The notes below the pieces were generated by a model. That model worked only from the letters and a program-made list of their open reading frames with translations, was not told the origin of the DNA and ran no database searches. From NCBI GenBank assembly GCA_017591395.1, contig WEDG01000895.1, positions 347,955 to 411,954 of the forward strand: 64,000 bases of DNA. Reading direction: 5' to 3'. Position numbers and translations under genes: made by a program. The DNA is from Schistocephalus solidus. Lineage: Eukaryota > Platyhelminthes > Cestoda > Diphyllobothriidea > Diphyllobothriidae. Each line of letters starts with the position of its first letter. Positions within the stretch are counted from its first letter, which is position 1. Positions 53,961 through 64,000 of this stretch are shown here, piece after piece.

Positions 53961-54360
53961 ACAAGTATGCCCCAGAGGACGCTGATAGATCCAAACGCAG
54001 GTTTAACGTCATTATCCGCAATATCCCCCACACGGTTAACCCAACACCCTCAATCCAACAGCTCATACACTCGTGTGGTCTTAACATACGCAAAGCTTCC
54101 AACAAGAGCTTAACTCAAGAAGCAATAATAATCCAGTGTTAGTGGCCTTCTATTCACAGACCGAAGCTGATATAATAATGCAAAACCATGAGGTAAACAA
54201 AACTCTGCAAAACCGAAAATCATTCATAGGTCCAGACTTCCCACCTATGCAAAGACGTGAACTTCAGACCAAAGACACACAACTCAAGCAAGATAGTCAT
54301 CATACCGTCTCCTCGGTGGAATCTCTAGTAAGCAGTTCTACGCTAAAAAACCTATAATTC
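53961..54360 (+). pseudogene. LINE ORF1-like protein remnant
   Basis: In one frame from about 53970: PEDADRSKRRFNVIIRNIPH, then SIQQLIHSCGLNIRKASNKS. After a shift near 54130: VLVAFYSQTEADIIMQNHEV, then NKTLQNRKSFIGPDFPPMQR and RELQTK. This is the pattern of LINE ORF1 RNA-binding domains (R+xNVVIxGIPE ... VxFxSxxxxDxVLxxxxxL ... +DLTxxQR). Such proteins coat element RNA. It is broken by a stop and a frameshift, and lies about 0.7 kb before the endonuclease. Confidence 0.6.
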
Positions 54361-55085
54361 AAAGCGTATAATCCAGCCCCCTTAGCCAAACCTCTGGCAA
54401 CTATATCTTATTCGTATTCTGACACTCATAATACAAAACGATTAACTGCTACAGCAGGTATGAGAGGAGGTCGGAATCAAACGAAACGAGTAACTCTAAA
54501 CGCTACAACCTCAATAGAACACTTCGAAGACACCAATCCTGGAAACATTCACGTCACAATATTAGATAGTAATAGGGTGTTAGTACGACGGTCCAAAATG
54601 GTCAACCAGTAACAGAAAATATCAACCGAGCAACGCATAAAAACTCTACCACATCCATGTCAATCACTTCAAGCTCAAAAGGCAACCCCGATTAGTCTCT
54701 CAGTTAGTATTCCTACACAAAGAGCTTTATTAAGCATGCCATTGCAACCAAAAAGCCCACAATATGTCAAGCTCAGAAATATTAGTACTTCAAACTGTTG
54801 GCCAAACCAGTTACCTTGGCTGACAAACATCCCAAACAGCAACCCCATGTATTTACAATCACCACCTAGCTAATCCCCCCCAAATGGGGCATAACCTCTT
54901 CACTCAAACCATGCACTCTAACACATACACTAAACCCATGCACTCTCAACCCACCACATACGCACCCATACACTCATATCCCACCACGCACATCATCATA
55001 CCTTCCAACCATTACCCAATTCTCTTCCTTTAGCCAATCAAAAAATTAAAACACTTTGAGAAATCAGTTTTTTTCACAACAATTT
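54361..55085 (+). mobile_element. LINE linker, C/A-rich
   Basis: Low-complexity coding-like spacer between ORF1 and the endonuclease, with CCACCACATACGCACCCATACAC-type repeats near 54.95-55.0 kb and no domain. Confidence 0.45.
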
Positions 55086-55840
55086 GCTTCTTCCCTATCC
55101 GACATACTTAGTATCGCCTTTATTAATGCGAGATCAATACTACATCAAAGTGCCACAACTTGAAATATATAATCCCGATATAGCTTTTATAACTGAAACA
55201 TGGGTTCATTTAATTAACATCGAATCTGTCGCCATTTGTCCTAAACTATAATTTATATCAACATGATCGCATTAAGAAACGAGGTGGCATTTGTATGATA
55301 CACATAAAAACTATCATTGAATAAAGAGGTTTTGATGTTCCAAACGGAGCTTTCACTTGCGAAGCGTGCTTTGCCACATTAAAATACTTGCCGCACAAAA
55401 ACATACTAATCAGATGTCTCTACACCCCTCCAGAATGTAGTGAGAATGACACTGGCCTAACCAATCTTAGAGATACTATATCAAATATTCAAACTGAATA
55501 TAAGATTATTCCGGGCAACCTAAATCGTCCAGAAATAAACTGGGTTGAGCTTTCAGCCCCCACCAGACACGATGAACTACTATCGTCAATCGCCTTTTAT
55601 AACTGGACGCAAATAATCAATAAACTGGCCCAAGAAAACAATATACTAGACATTATTCGTAAAAATGGCAGCTGGCCCCTATATATGCATTATGACAGCA
55701 TAACCTTTGGAATTGATCATAAGGCAATAATAAAAATGCTCCCCCTAAACATAAAACGAACACCTGATTACGGTTACACTTATATAAATCAAAATCTCGA
55801 CATAGACTACATGAACAACTATATAAGGTCATTGGACTAG
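55086..55840 (+). pseudogene. LINE endonuclease remnant (AT-rich element)
   Basis: The start reads LSDILSIAFINARSILHQSA and NPDIAFITETWVH, matching the N and E motifs of APE endonucleases. The frame at 55388-55840 has NILIRCLYTPPECSE, KIIPGNLNRPEINWVEL (GDFN changed to GNLN) and TFGIDHKAIIKML (the SDH motif as IDH). The catalytic Asp of GDFN is lost, so the domain is dead. Confidence 0.7.
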
Positions 55841-57800
55841 AGTTCATACCTTCTAACAACATCCCCTATGGAAGCTGTTAACCTCTTATACTCTACCCTG
55901 TTTATAACTCTAGTTACCTTAATAGACGAAAGATCCACGTATAAGAAGCCTCGAATTCATTTTTTCATTTCCAAGAGGCAAAAAAACTATAAAAAATAAC
56001 TTCACGATCCCTCAGTTAGTTATTTGTCCACACTCAGACGAATAAGAGAAATTCCCGATCTAGTTGAAAGAATGGAAACAGACAGGACCATAGCAGCTGA
56101 ACGCCGTGCAATAGAGTCCTCCGAAATAAAATAAAAAACAGCTCAAATCTTTTGAAAACAAATGAATAATAATTGAAAACCAGGTCCCCAAATTATGATT
56201 GATGACTCAGGGCAAGTAATAACGGACGACAGTGAAAAAGCAAATTTCTTTAACAACTACTTCTCAGTCAACTATTCAGTCGAGAAAGAGCCAATACCCC
56301 AACCAAAAGACATGACAGCATTTGTCCTCAATGAGATCTGTTTTAGCGAAGAAACCGTCCGAAAACTTTATAATTCCCCCTACTATGGAACGGATAAAAT
56401 CCCACCTTGCATACTGAAGCCTATGCTATATGCTCTAATACTCCTGTCTAATATATTCTCCTTACTCCAGTCGAATGGTATCTATCCAGAAATTTGAAAA
56501 TACTCAAGCATTGCACCAATCTTTTAAAATGGAAACCGATTTGATACACAAAGTTATCGTGGTGTTCACTGAACAACAGTAATAGCAAAAATCCTAGAAA
56601 AAAAATTCCAATCAGATGCTAGACCATCTGACAAACGTTTACCTCATGCCTTCCTCTAAAGACGCCTTCTTACCTAAAAATTAATGTGAGTCCTGCCATC
56701 TCACCTCCTTTGAATTCGTCTCAAGTAACAGAGATGACGGAAACATGGTGGCTACGATATACTTTGACCTAAAAAAAGTGTTCGATAAAGTCCCATATAA
56801 AAGGCTAATAGTAAAACTAATAAGGCATGGGATTAGGTCCCCCCTTCTAAACTTTCTGAAATCTTACCTTCAAAACTGATATCAGATAGTACATATTAGA
56901 AACGTAGTCTCAGAACCATCTCATATTAGTAGTGGAGTACTTCAAAGGACTATCCTAGGTACCCTCCTATTTCTTATATACATTCAAGACTTATCCTCTA
57001 TAACAATGTCAGCTAAAACATTTTTAATGGCGGACGAAATAAAACTTGCATATGCATATAAAAAGCATACAGTAGCCGGTATGCATACACCGATTGAAAA
57101 TGATCTTAATAAAATAATCGATTGGAGTATTCAATGGCAGATTCCATTCCCGCCAATGAAATGCCATCTCGTGATTTTATCCATGAAAACTTCCTCCCAT
57201 AATCTTCAATGATCAGGAAATAACAGAGGCACAGTCATTGAAAGACTTAGGTCTTAGCTATACCAATACTCTTGGTTTATCCCCCACGTTAAATAAATAT
57301 CACAGAAAGCCGCTTAACTATGCGGATTAATGTGTAAAAAATTCTCCTCAGCTACACCAAAGACATGACGCTCTGAAATGTACGTTTTACCTCTCCTGGA
57401 TTACTGCTCAATTGTCTTTGGTATAATGCCTCAGATGGCTGAAAGAAACTAGAAGGCATTCAAAGACACTTTACCAGATCATTGTGCAAAAGTGGTAACA
57501 TCCAAGGCTCATACGTGGAACTATGTAATAGAAACGGTCTTTGACCCCTCTGGATCAGAAGACTCCAAATTATTATCATTTTCCTATTTAAAATCACACA
57601 CGACAAAGATTTTCTGAGAATGAATATACTAAAAAGATACCAATGGCCCCCGAGACACTAGAAATAATGAAAATACTATAAAAATTCGCAGATTCGAAAA
57701 TGCTCAACGATCAAACTTCTATTCCATGAGATACGCGACAATATGGAATACCCTTACAAGTTCCATTTAAAATAAAAACCAAAAACTATCTGTTAAATAG
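55841..57800 (+). pseudogene. LINE reverse transcriptase remnant (AT-rich element), FADD mutated to MADE
   Basis: Blocks in several frames: KANFFNNYFSVNYS near 56240, GTDKIPPCILKPM near 56390-56425, VIAKILEKKFQS near 56583, VATIYFDLKKVFDKVPYKRL near 56750-56800, SSGVLQRTILGTLLFLIYI near 56930-56985, then KTFLMADEIKLAYAY with MADE at 57027-57038 in place of FADD, DLNKIIDWSIQWQIPFPPMK, SLKDLGLSYTNT and near the end TLWNTLTSS. Order and spacing are those of a CR1/Jockey-like RT. Numerous stops and the altered active site show long decay. Confidence 0.75.
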
Positions 57801-58475
57801 TATTAACATCTATTTTGAATAAGATAGGACATTTTTCAAATCAGTTCCTTAACATGGAATTCGGGCAAAAAGGGTTCTGATAACGCCAACTTCGGGAATC
57901 AACACTCGCGCATACGTAGTTTGAGTGTGTCTTATGGCGCAGCGGAATTAGTAGCGGATCCTTTCGCACGCTGCCGGCGATAGGCACTTCACTGGAACTG
58001 GAAATACCAAAGGATATATCATGGAATTTTCGGAGCTATGGACATAATCCTCCCGATGATTGGCCCTCGAGCTGCATCTAGATGGAATGAATTTATTGGG
58101 AAGTCGTTGATATCAACAATCTAGCTACAAATCCAAATATGCGTGCGTCTTCTGCGCTCCCGCTGACGGTTATAGCCATTCCACTGGAACTGGATTTTCC
58201 GATCAGAACCTTCTACTAGTAGCTATTTCACGTCTATTTCCGAACATTTTACAATGAAATGCAATGCACATGGAGAGGACGAATTTACTTAGAGGACTAA
58301 TCACCTAATTTTTTTGGTATACTTTCTGGCATTTAGTGACCTACAAAACTAATATTAGTCCTATGACTCCACATTCTCCCAATATTCACCCAGGGCCCCA
58401 CTTAATGATATACATCTCCATTATTTAAAAGCAGTTTTTTTCTGCCATTAAAAAATTAATTAATTTATTACTAAT
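57801..58475. other. No gene recognised
   Basis: AT-rich spacer. Confidence 0.35.
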
Positions 58476-58479
58476 TAAT

Positions 58480-58745
58480 GTGCCTGGTAGTCATCTGGTG
58501 GATTCTAGATTGATTGCTTAGGAAATCCTGTTTGGGCAGTCAGCTTGCTGTATCAGAATTGGTGGATTCCATACGTTGCAGTAGGCTGGGCGGGTAACTT
58601 GACACAAATGTGATTAAACTCACGGCTCCCGGTGGGGCCTCGTAGCTCAGTTGGCTAGAGCGTTGGCTGTACTAAAGCCTTCCCCTTACTGGCGTGGGTT
58701 CGAATCCCACCGAGGCCGCCGAGCTTTTCACAAGTGGGTCAAAGG
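58480..58745 (+). mobile_element. SINE-T copy with well-preserved tRNA-like block
   Basis: The leading 150 bases match the spacer of the 7.1-7.85 kb array (GTGGATTCTAGATTGATTGC, CCATACGTTGCAGTAGGCTG, GGGCGGGTAACTTGAC). The tRNA-like block is 58636-58718. Its acceptor stem GGCCTCG/CGAGGCC has 7 of 7 pairs, the D-arm is GCTC/GAGC, the T-arm is GTGGG-TTCGAAT-CCCAC, and box A is TAGCTCAGTTGG. The anticodon arm pairs only four bases (GGCT/AGCC, loop GTACTAA) and the variable region is long. So it is a tRNA-derived SINE head and not a working tRNA gene. Confidence 0.75.
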
Positions 58746-59395
58746 AAAAGAAATTAATTTATATTAATTTTACATGTTCAAATATTTTCCGATAGCATCT
58801 ATATTTTTAGACATATCTTAATGATTGTTAAAGAATTGGTTTTAAAACTAATTGTAGAATTTTTTGTCTCAGCCTGCTCGGATGGATGGCAATCCTGACG
58901 CCTAGGTGTCTTCTGTTTGCCCTGTTGGATGACGGCTTCGTAAACCACGCTCATCTGTCTTGATCCATTCAGACAATCACAGCTTTCAGTTGCAATTCTC
59001 AATCACTCCGCTAGGTTTAAGCTCACCTGAGCATCAGGCTCTCCTAATCGTCCCCTGTGCAGAACCTACTGGATCTAGCCCAGGGCATACTGCCTAATAC
59101 CTACATGTCCTTTTTATATTCTTTTCATATCCATGACTGACTAAGCGGACACCAATAATTATCTCAGCAGTTACTCACACTAGCAATTATTTCAGCAAAA
59201 ATACTTCAAGATTGAGGATACATACGCCCAATAAGTCTGCAGGGTATAGTCGTTTCATAAAGCTAGACAAAGCATTATAAACACTTAATTATCAAAACTG
59301 TTTGACAGCATTGAAAGTTACTTGCCGTTGAAATTTTCTTGCCCTGATCCATTTCCACCTTTTCAGCGATCAGTACAATTAAGTCCAATTAGTCG
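58746..59395. other. No gene recognised
   Basis: AT-rich spacer, no supported feature. Confidence 0.35.
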
Positions 59396-59404
59396 ACCGA
59401 CCAC

Positions 59405-59530
59405 TCTAATACGACGGCAATATATGGTGGATATCGACATGTCGAGATATGTATATCGACAGTGGGCACTGTCAATATTTCTGTTATATCGACATGTCGA
59501 GATACGGCGATATATACGAAATAGGATTGC
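59405..59530. repeat. Imperfect 120-bp palindrome
   Basis: Centred on GACAGT-GGGC-ACTGTC near 59459-59474. The arms carry ATATCGACATGTCGAGATA on both sides (about 59434 and 59488), each holding the perfect 12-bp palindrome TCGACATGTCGA, and ATATAT-type ends. The two strands therefore read almost alike, which explains similar short frames on both. It could extrude as a cruciform or be the core of a fold-back element. Confidence 0.7.
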
Positions 59531-59559
59531 AGTCCCTTGTCTACGACCCATATTTTAAA

Positions 59560-60595
59560 CGAAATTCCCTTCGATTCGTACGATATCCTTTCTGTTACGG
59601 TTACGATCGATTACCAGCCCTTATTAACTTATTTAACTTCAGATTAACCTCATCCGATTACTTGAAAAATAAATCTGCATCGCAGGAAACGCAAGAGGTA
59701 TTTTTAAAAAATTATTATCAACTTTGGAAAATTTGAAATGTAAAAATATGTACAATTTTATTAATGAAAAATTATGTGGAGGTCGGCGAGTGGATGTTTA
59801 TGGTCCTGGACATCGATATAAAAATTATGTGAATGTAAGTAGTAGATTTTATGGGCTCACCATTAAGAGTATTTAATTGTTGAGTTCTCTGTAAATACTT
59901 TCCAGCGGCATCAGAGATATTTTAAGACGCCTAGTGAAGGCGGTCTCTAATTTTTAGAGGTCCATTCGGCCACCTCCATTCCATTGCATATATAGTTCTG
60001 CGTAGTGGAAGTTAAGGTTAATATGTGTAAACCACGTTTGATCACCTCATGTAATATAGACCTGCAAAGGCCTTCATTGTGTTTTCAGCCCTTAAAATTA
60101 AGTTCAAGGGGTATGTCGTTATCAAAGAGGGCATACAATATGCGCTTGACGAACTTGTCACTGTTCCCACCTCCGAGGCAGCCGAGGTGCGAGACTTAGT
60201 TGAATTACTAAACAAATTTATGCTACATACAAACTGACGGCAGAACTCGGAATTAAGTAAGCGCTCGTTTATATCCCAAAATTCTGACTGGCTAATAACA
60301 GGCCGGTCAATTGGATTGACTGGTCTTTCAATCACCGGGCGTAAATAGTTCTAGGTTGTCTCTGGTATGTTTCCCTCTACCTTGTGCAGGCGAGTGCAAA
60401 GGCGACCTAACATTTTCATGATCCATATTGACTTTCTGGCAATAATGTCCAACGTTCTGTGCACTGCTTCCTGATCGTCAGTGGATTTTTCTATAGGTAG
60501 AAAGTGTCATTTAATAGGACACAGTCTTACCTTGGACCAGGGACCTATCACTTGTAGGGATAGTTTCCCTCGTGTCCTCTCGATCCACTGGTATT
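59560..60595. other. No gene recognised
   Basis: Possibly the 3' flank of the minus-strand transposase; no conserved frame. Confidence 0.3.
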
Positions 60596-60599
60596 CTTT

Positions 60600-62260
60600 G
60601 GGGTTCCTTTTCCAAATGATAAGTCTTAACGTAATGCAACCTACAAAAAACGTGTCTACTCGAAAGCATGTGAACTTTCGAATACTGGCAGGTAAAGTAG
60701 CACAGCACAAAGTTGTGCCCATTACGGTCTTATACACGTGCATCTTAGATGACCTAATCGGATAGTCTAGGTAATCTGAACTCAAATAAAACTACGGATG
60801 TACGTCCATCGGATGTTACTAGTACATTCTTCACACAAACCAATTTCTCCTCAAGGCGAATGCAGTCACTCACAAGCGAGTTACCTATCCTCACATAATG
60901 GATAACCCCTGGGTAATGGACCGCGACTATGCTTATAAATAAACCTGCCGTTTTGCGGGGCGATTTGCGTCAAATATATGCAAGTCTACCTCACTCAACC
61001 TACGAACTACCTGCTGCAGAGGGTGCGACGGCTTTCGCAACATTTTCCGCAGTCTCCCTAGGTAATTGTCGAATGGGAAGGAGGAAAATGAGTCCATAGG
61101 CCTAGGACGCTGCATGCCGGCCGCAATGTGCGTTACATTGTGCATGTTGTACGCCATCTGCTCCGGTTCATATAAAGTTTCAAATTTGCCGGCAAACATC
61201 CGCAGCAATTCTGTCGCGTAACTTATGTTACTGAAGCATAGTTATGGTAAGGACAGGTACCGAACTGCCGTAAAAAGTAGCAGGAAATGCCTCCCATGAC
61301 CTTCAGGTAACGCAGCCCTTACAATGACTATTCCTAGGTATAGAAGAAACTGCCTAAATTCTGTGCCCTTCCAAAAATCGAATTCATTCAAATTCCTTCC
61401 ACTCTGTGAAAATTCAGCTGAAAGGTATGCATTCAACGGCAGAAGCCGGCGCCTTACTTTATCTACGACAGAGGATGACAGTAAATAGTTATAAACTTAA
61501 GAGCTCGTGTTCGACCTCCTGTGCCGTAGCCACAAACTAATAAGCTTCTTCACTACACCAAGATGAATTAAGTGAATAGGATCTAAGGAAAAGTTAGAAA
61601 TGAGACCTAGGTAACAGACTGTGAAAGGTAACACTCCTACTCTATATGTGCCGTCCATTGCCTCATTGAAGTCCCCGTTTTTTATTTCCCTGCAACCGTC
61701 TTCCAGGTAGACCACTTTGGCCTTTAATACGCTTACGACATTACACAGTTCGCATCCGAGTTATACATTAATATTTTCGATTTTCTTCACGAAAAACCCT
61801 AGCAGGTGCGTCACAAATTACGGCTCCGACACTAACACTGCCCTTTATCGACCTTATTTCGTCTACAGAAGGCATTCGCATTGCATGGCTTACCTTGTCC
61901 GCGATAAATAGCTACAGCGAAAACGGTGCTAATGAAGGAATGCACTATCATTGCTAAAATTGGCCAGAACTCCACTTTGGTCTTGCGGAACATCAATTAC
62001 TAAATTAACTACGATCTTGTTCTCACCCTTGTGCATTTTATCGTTTTCAATGAGGAAAATAATTTGACTCTCCAGTCCTATGTGAACGTACTCACCACTA
62101 CCCATGCTTTAGACTCTAAAACTATATAATGCTTCTAATAGTGTACGGGGGTCTTTTGGCATGTCCGTTACGATATATTCGAATATTTCCAGAATAAAGC
62201 TTAGGTGGGTATGGGCTACATTCGATTGAATGGCCCATTCCTTAACCCTCTCCCTAACGG
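60600..62260 (-). pseudogene. Transposase relic, CACTA/EnSpm-like (antisense)
   Basis: Ordered motifs on the minus strand. RERVKEWAIQSN, HTHLSFILEIFEYI and TDMPKDPRTLLEAL are at about 62255-62135. GSGEYVHIGLESQIIFLIEN is near 62095. FWPILAMIV and VAIYRGQGKPCNANAF are near 61965-61870. VICDAPARVFREENRK is near 61825-61780. SLDPIHLIHLGVVKKLISLW lies within 61497-61715. FDFWKGTEFRQFLLYLGIV is near 61380. YNMHNVTHIAAGM and PMDSFSSFPFDNYLGRLRKM are near 61150-61040. LQQVVRRLSEVDL is near 61010. SLVSDCIRLEEKLVCVKNVL is near 60880-60820, and DYPIRSSKMHVYK is near 60770-60735. This series (PKDPRTLL, GxYxxxGL, CDAPAR, DPxHLxxLGVxxKL, WKxTEFRxFLLYxG, YNxHxxxH, LDxFSxFPFENxLxxL+) belongs to a widespread animal transposase group that I associate with CACTA/EnSpm; the superfamily name is from memory. 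Stops and shifts are frequent, so it is inactive. Confidence 0.7.
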
Positions 62261-62264
62261 AGGT

Positions 62265-63300
62265 CTACGAGGGAAGCCAACTATCTCCACTGCTCTCCTC
62301 TTCGTCAGACGATAACATGTCATGGAGCTCGAGGTTTCATAGGCGTCCACAGAGACATCCATCCGCTTGCGATCAACTAACGGCCCAATCGACGTCTTCC
62401 TCATCAAGTTTTCTGCGCTTCTAAGTATACATATTTACTTCCTCTGTAACTTCGCGGCATATTTGCCCTACCTCTCGTGCAATGTGCCTCCTAATTGTCC
62501 TCTTAGAAGCCTGTTTAAACGGTAGACAGGGTTAGTTGAAAAACAAACATAGTAGGCTAAATAGGAATAGAAGGGCAAAAACAAGAGTGTTGCAAGTTCA
62601 GTCACGTGCGTGCACGCCACGGCAGAGCAAATAACAATGGTACCATTCGCACTCGCGCGCAAGGAGCGTTATTAGTCACCTGACCATGTAGGTATTTGTC
62701 TACACTACAACCAACCAGAGCTCAGATGATAAAAATGGATTACCCAATGCCGAATTTCAACATCTCGTGATTAAATTATATCCATGCAACATCGACTGCT
62801 ATTAGGGCATGTAACGTCAGAGGAGGTCAAGGATAGCACACACCGCGTACTAGATCACCTGAAATAGCGTCCGGTCATGTAACACTGGAAGAATCGTTAA
62901 ACACTCCGGCAAGCACACACGTATAGATCGAAGGGGATAATCAGTTAATAGCGTAAAGGATTTATGTTAACGGTAAAAAAATGATAGAACAGCAAAAGGG
63001 GAGTAGATGGACACAAACTAATATCGAGGAACTGTACAACCGATCCGTTTGGAGTGAGAGGTATACAAAAATAAGTCTGAAATTTGTCTGTAATTGAAGT
63101 CGCTTGATTAATCCTGTGTCGAGGGACTCGGCAATCCGTCCACCGGTTCATTGGATCTCTCCTCTAAAATGAAAAGGCAGTGAATTTATTCTGTGGGTGA
63201 GCAAGCAATGAACTTTGAAATGCTTAATATAAAAGCATCAAAATCAGCCGAATTTTTAATGCAGGCAATTTTCGTAGACAATTAAATATCAAAATTAATG
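62265..63300. other. Probable 5' part of the transposon; unassigned
   Basis: Minus-strand frames at 62.22-62.41 kb and 62.47-62.66 kb carry no domain that I can name. Polypyrimidine stretches occur. The region may be leader or intron of the antisense transposon. Confidence 0.3.
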
Positions 63301-63301
63301 A

Positions 63302-63559
63302 TTATAAGTAAATTTGACTAACCGTCAAGACTCTTGCCGAGGTAGCCTTTAGACCCCTTTTGTGTAGGTGATCGTATGCCTTCTTAAAGGCATTCTTGAA
63401 AGCCCTTTCAAGCTGTAATTTGTTGCCTTTTTGTGGATTATTCCACCTATTAAAAACTTCTGCGGTACACATGATTAAGTAATTATTGAGCTTTTTCTTA
63501 CCCAGAATAACAGCGTAGAAAGCGGTAGCAAGAAATGTTTTTGTCCTGGTGTCTACCAT
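63302..63559 (-). CDS. Unassigned coding-like segment B
   Basis: An 85-codon minus-strand frame: LATAFYAVILGKKKLNNYLI, then FNRWNNPQKGNKLQLERAFK and NAFKKAYDHLHKRG. The Lys-rich helical pattern looks protein-like. It may be the C-terminal half of the small domain begun at 63.58-63.77 kb. Function unknown; it may belong to the antisense transposon or be a host exon. Confidence 0.3.
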   Translation of the reverse strand: MVDTRTKTFLATAFYAVILGKKKLNNYLIMCTAEVFNRWNNPQKGNKLQLERAFKNAFKKAYDHLHKRGLKATSARVLTVSQIYL

Positions 63560-63577
63560 AGAAAGCTAAGTGGTAGG

Positions 63578-63900
63578 TCACTTCATCGGCAAAAAGGCCC
63601 AAAAATATGTGATTAGCCAAACTGCTGACGCTATCACCACCGAGGGAGGCCAAATACGTAACCTAGTAAGATAGCGAATAATGTGCAGGCTACCTAACAA
63701 TTGCTCCCTAAATGATTTTTCTGCGACGTCTTCAGTTAAGGCATTTACTTCATCTAGGGTCAACATTGGTTTTAATATGTGACCTCTTGACGACGGCTGG
63801 GGTGCATGGGTGGTGCAACTTCCAAAATGTTCCCTTAGAAGTCACCGTAAAGCAGCCGCCTCTACCTTTAGGCACTGCAAATGCCGCATTTCTTGTAGAA
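63578..63900 (-). CDS. Unassigned coding-like segment A
   Basis: The minus-strand frame contains LKPMLTLDEVNALTEDVAEK, then SFREQLLGSLHIIRYLTRL. Further upstream, in another frame (about 63998-63880), it reads EKGDVVTEPHAKGINHVKLA, then IDGTCNAFYKKCGICSA. LTLDEVNxLxE...FxxQLLxxL is reminiscent of the DUF4806 domain of some animal transposon-associated proteins, but I would not rely on it. CTAG-GTTACG near 63661-63671 could be a splice donor. The locus reaches the window edge. Confidence 0.3.
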
Positions 63901-64000
63901 AGCATTGCATGTACCATCGATGGCAAGCTTTACATGATTAATGCCTTTGGCGTGTGGTTCTGTGACCACGTCACCTTTTTCGGTGGCACTGACTGCCGTC

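Noticed and set aside
58636..58718. A tRNA gene
   Set aside because: Acceptor and T arms are excellent, but the anticodon arm is short and the variable region too long, and the block is embedded in a repeated SINE-T unit.

Overview
This is eukaryotic nuclear DNA. It is AT-rich, gene-poor and dominated by transposable elements, and I see no intact host gene. The combination of an APE-type LINE with a C-terminal zinc-finger tail, CR1/Jockey-like LINE relics, a Penelope-like element, tRNA-derived SINEs and TTAGGG-like tracts suggests a flatworm, most likely a diphyllobothriid tapeworm. That assignment rests on my recollection of the LINE/zinc-finger protein type, not on a search.

Layout. 1-1016: 3' end of a LINE. 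1574-2974: a terminal-inverted-repeat (TIR) element with an internal duplication; a shorter copy in the opposite orientation lies at 41244-41769. 3.8-4.7 kb: a long TAG/GTG microsatellite. 6.3-8.0 kb, 12.5-14.1 kb, 17.2-17.7 kb and 21.7-21.95 kb: tRNA-derived SINEs of two families, called SINE-H and SINE-T here. 9.9-11.85 kb and 40.2-41.0 kb: two copies of a long dispersed repeat (X), one carrying a nested insertion of another repeat (V). 24.8-26.75 kb: a broken Penelope-like element with a YVDD reverse transcriptase and a YIG endonuclease tail. 28.3-32.8 kb: the best-preserved element, a LINE with APE endonuclease, FADD reverse transcriptase and five zinc fingers, broken by about five single-base frameshifts. 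32.9-34.4 kb: a tandem array of V units with a 691-bp higher-order period, running into a TAG microsatellite. 47.3-53.4 kb: a decayed LINE and other debris between 0.43-kb inverted repeats. 54.0-57.8 kb: an AT-rich LINE relic with ORF1, endonuclease and RT. 60.6-62.3 kb, minus strand: a decayed transposase that looks CACTA/EnSpm-like. 63.3-63.8 kb, minus strand: two unassigned coding-like segments.

The autonomous elements (LINEs, the Penelope-like element, the transposase) are all broken here. The numerous non-autonomous units (SINE-H, SINE-T, V, the TIR element) presumably used such machinery in trans. The most interesting observation is that the conserved body of SINE-H can be folded as a compact type-I hammerhead ribozyme-like core. 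Between the elements the DNA is AT-rich, full of diverged repeats, and shows no convincing exons apart from one weak von Willebrand A-like open frame at 35.1-35.3 kb.
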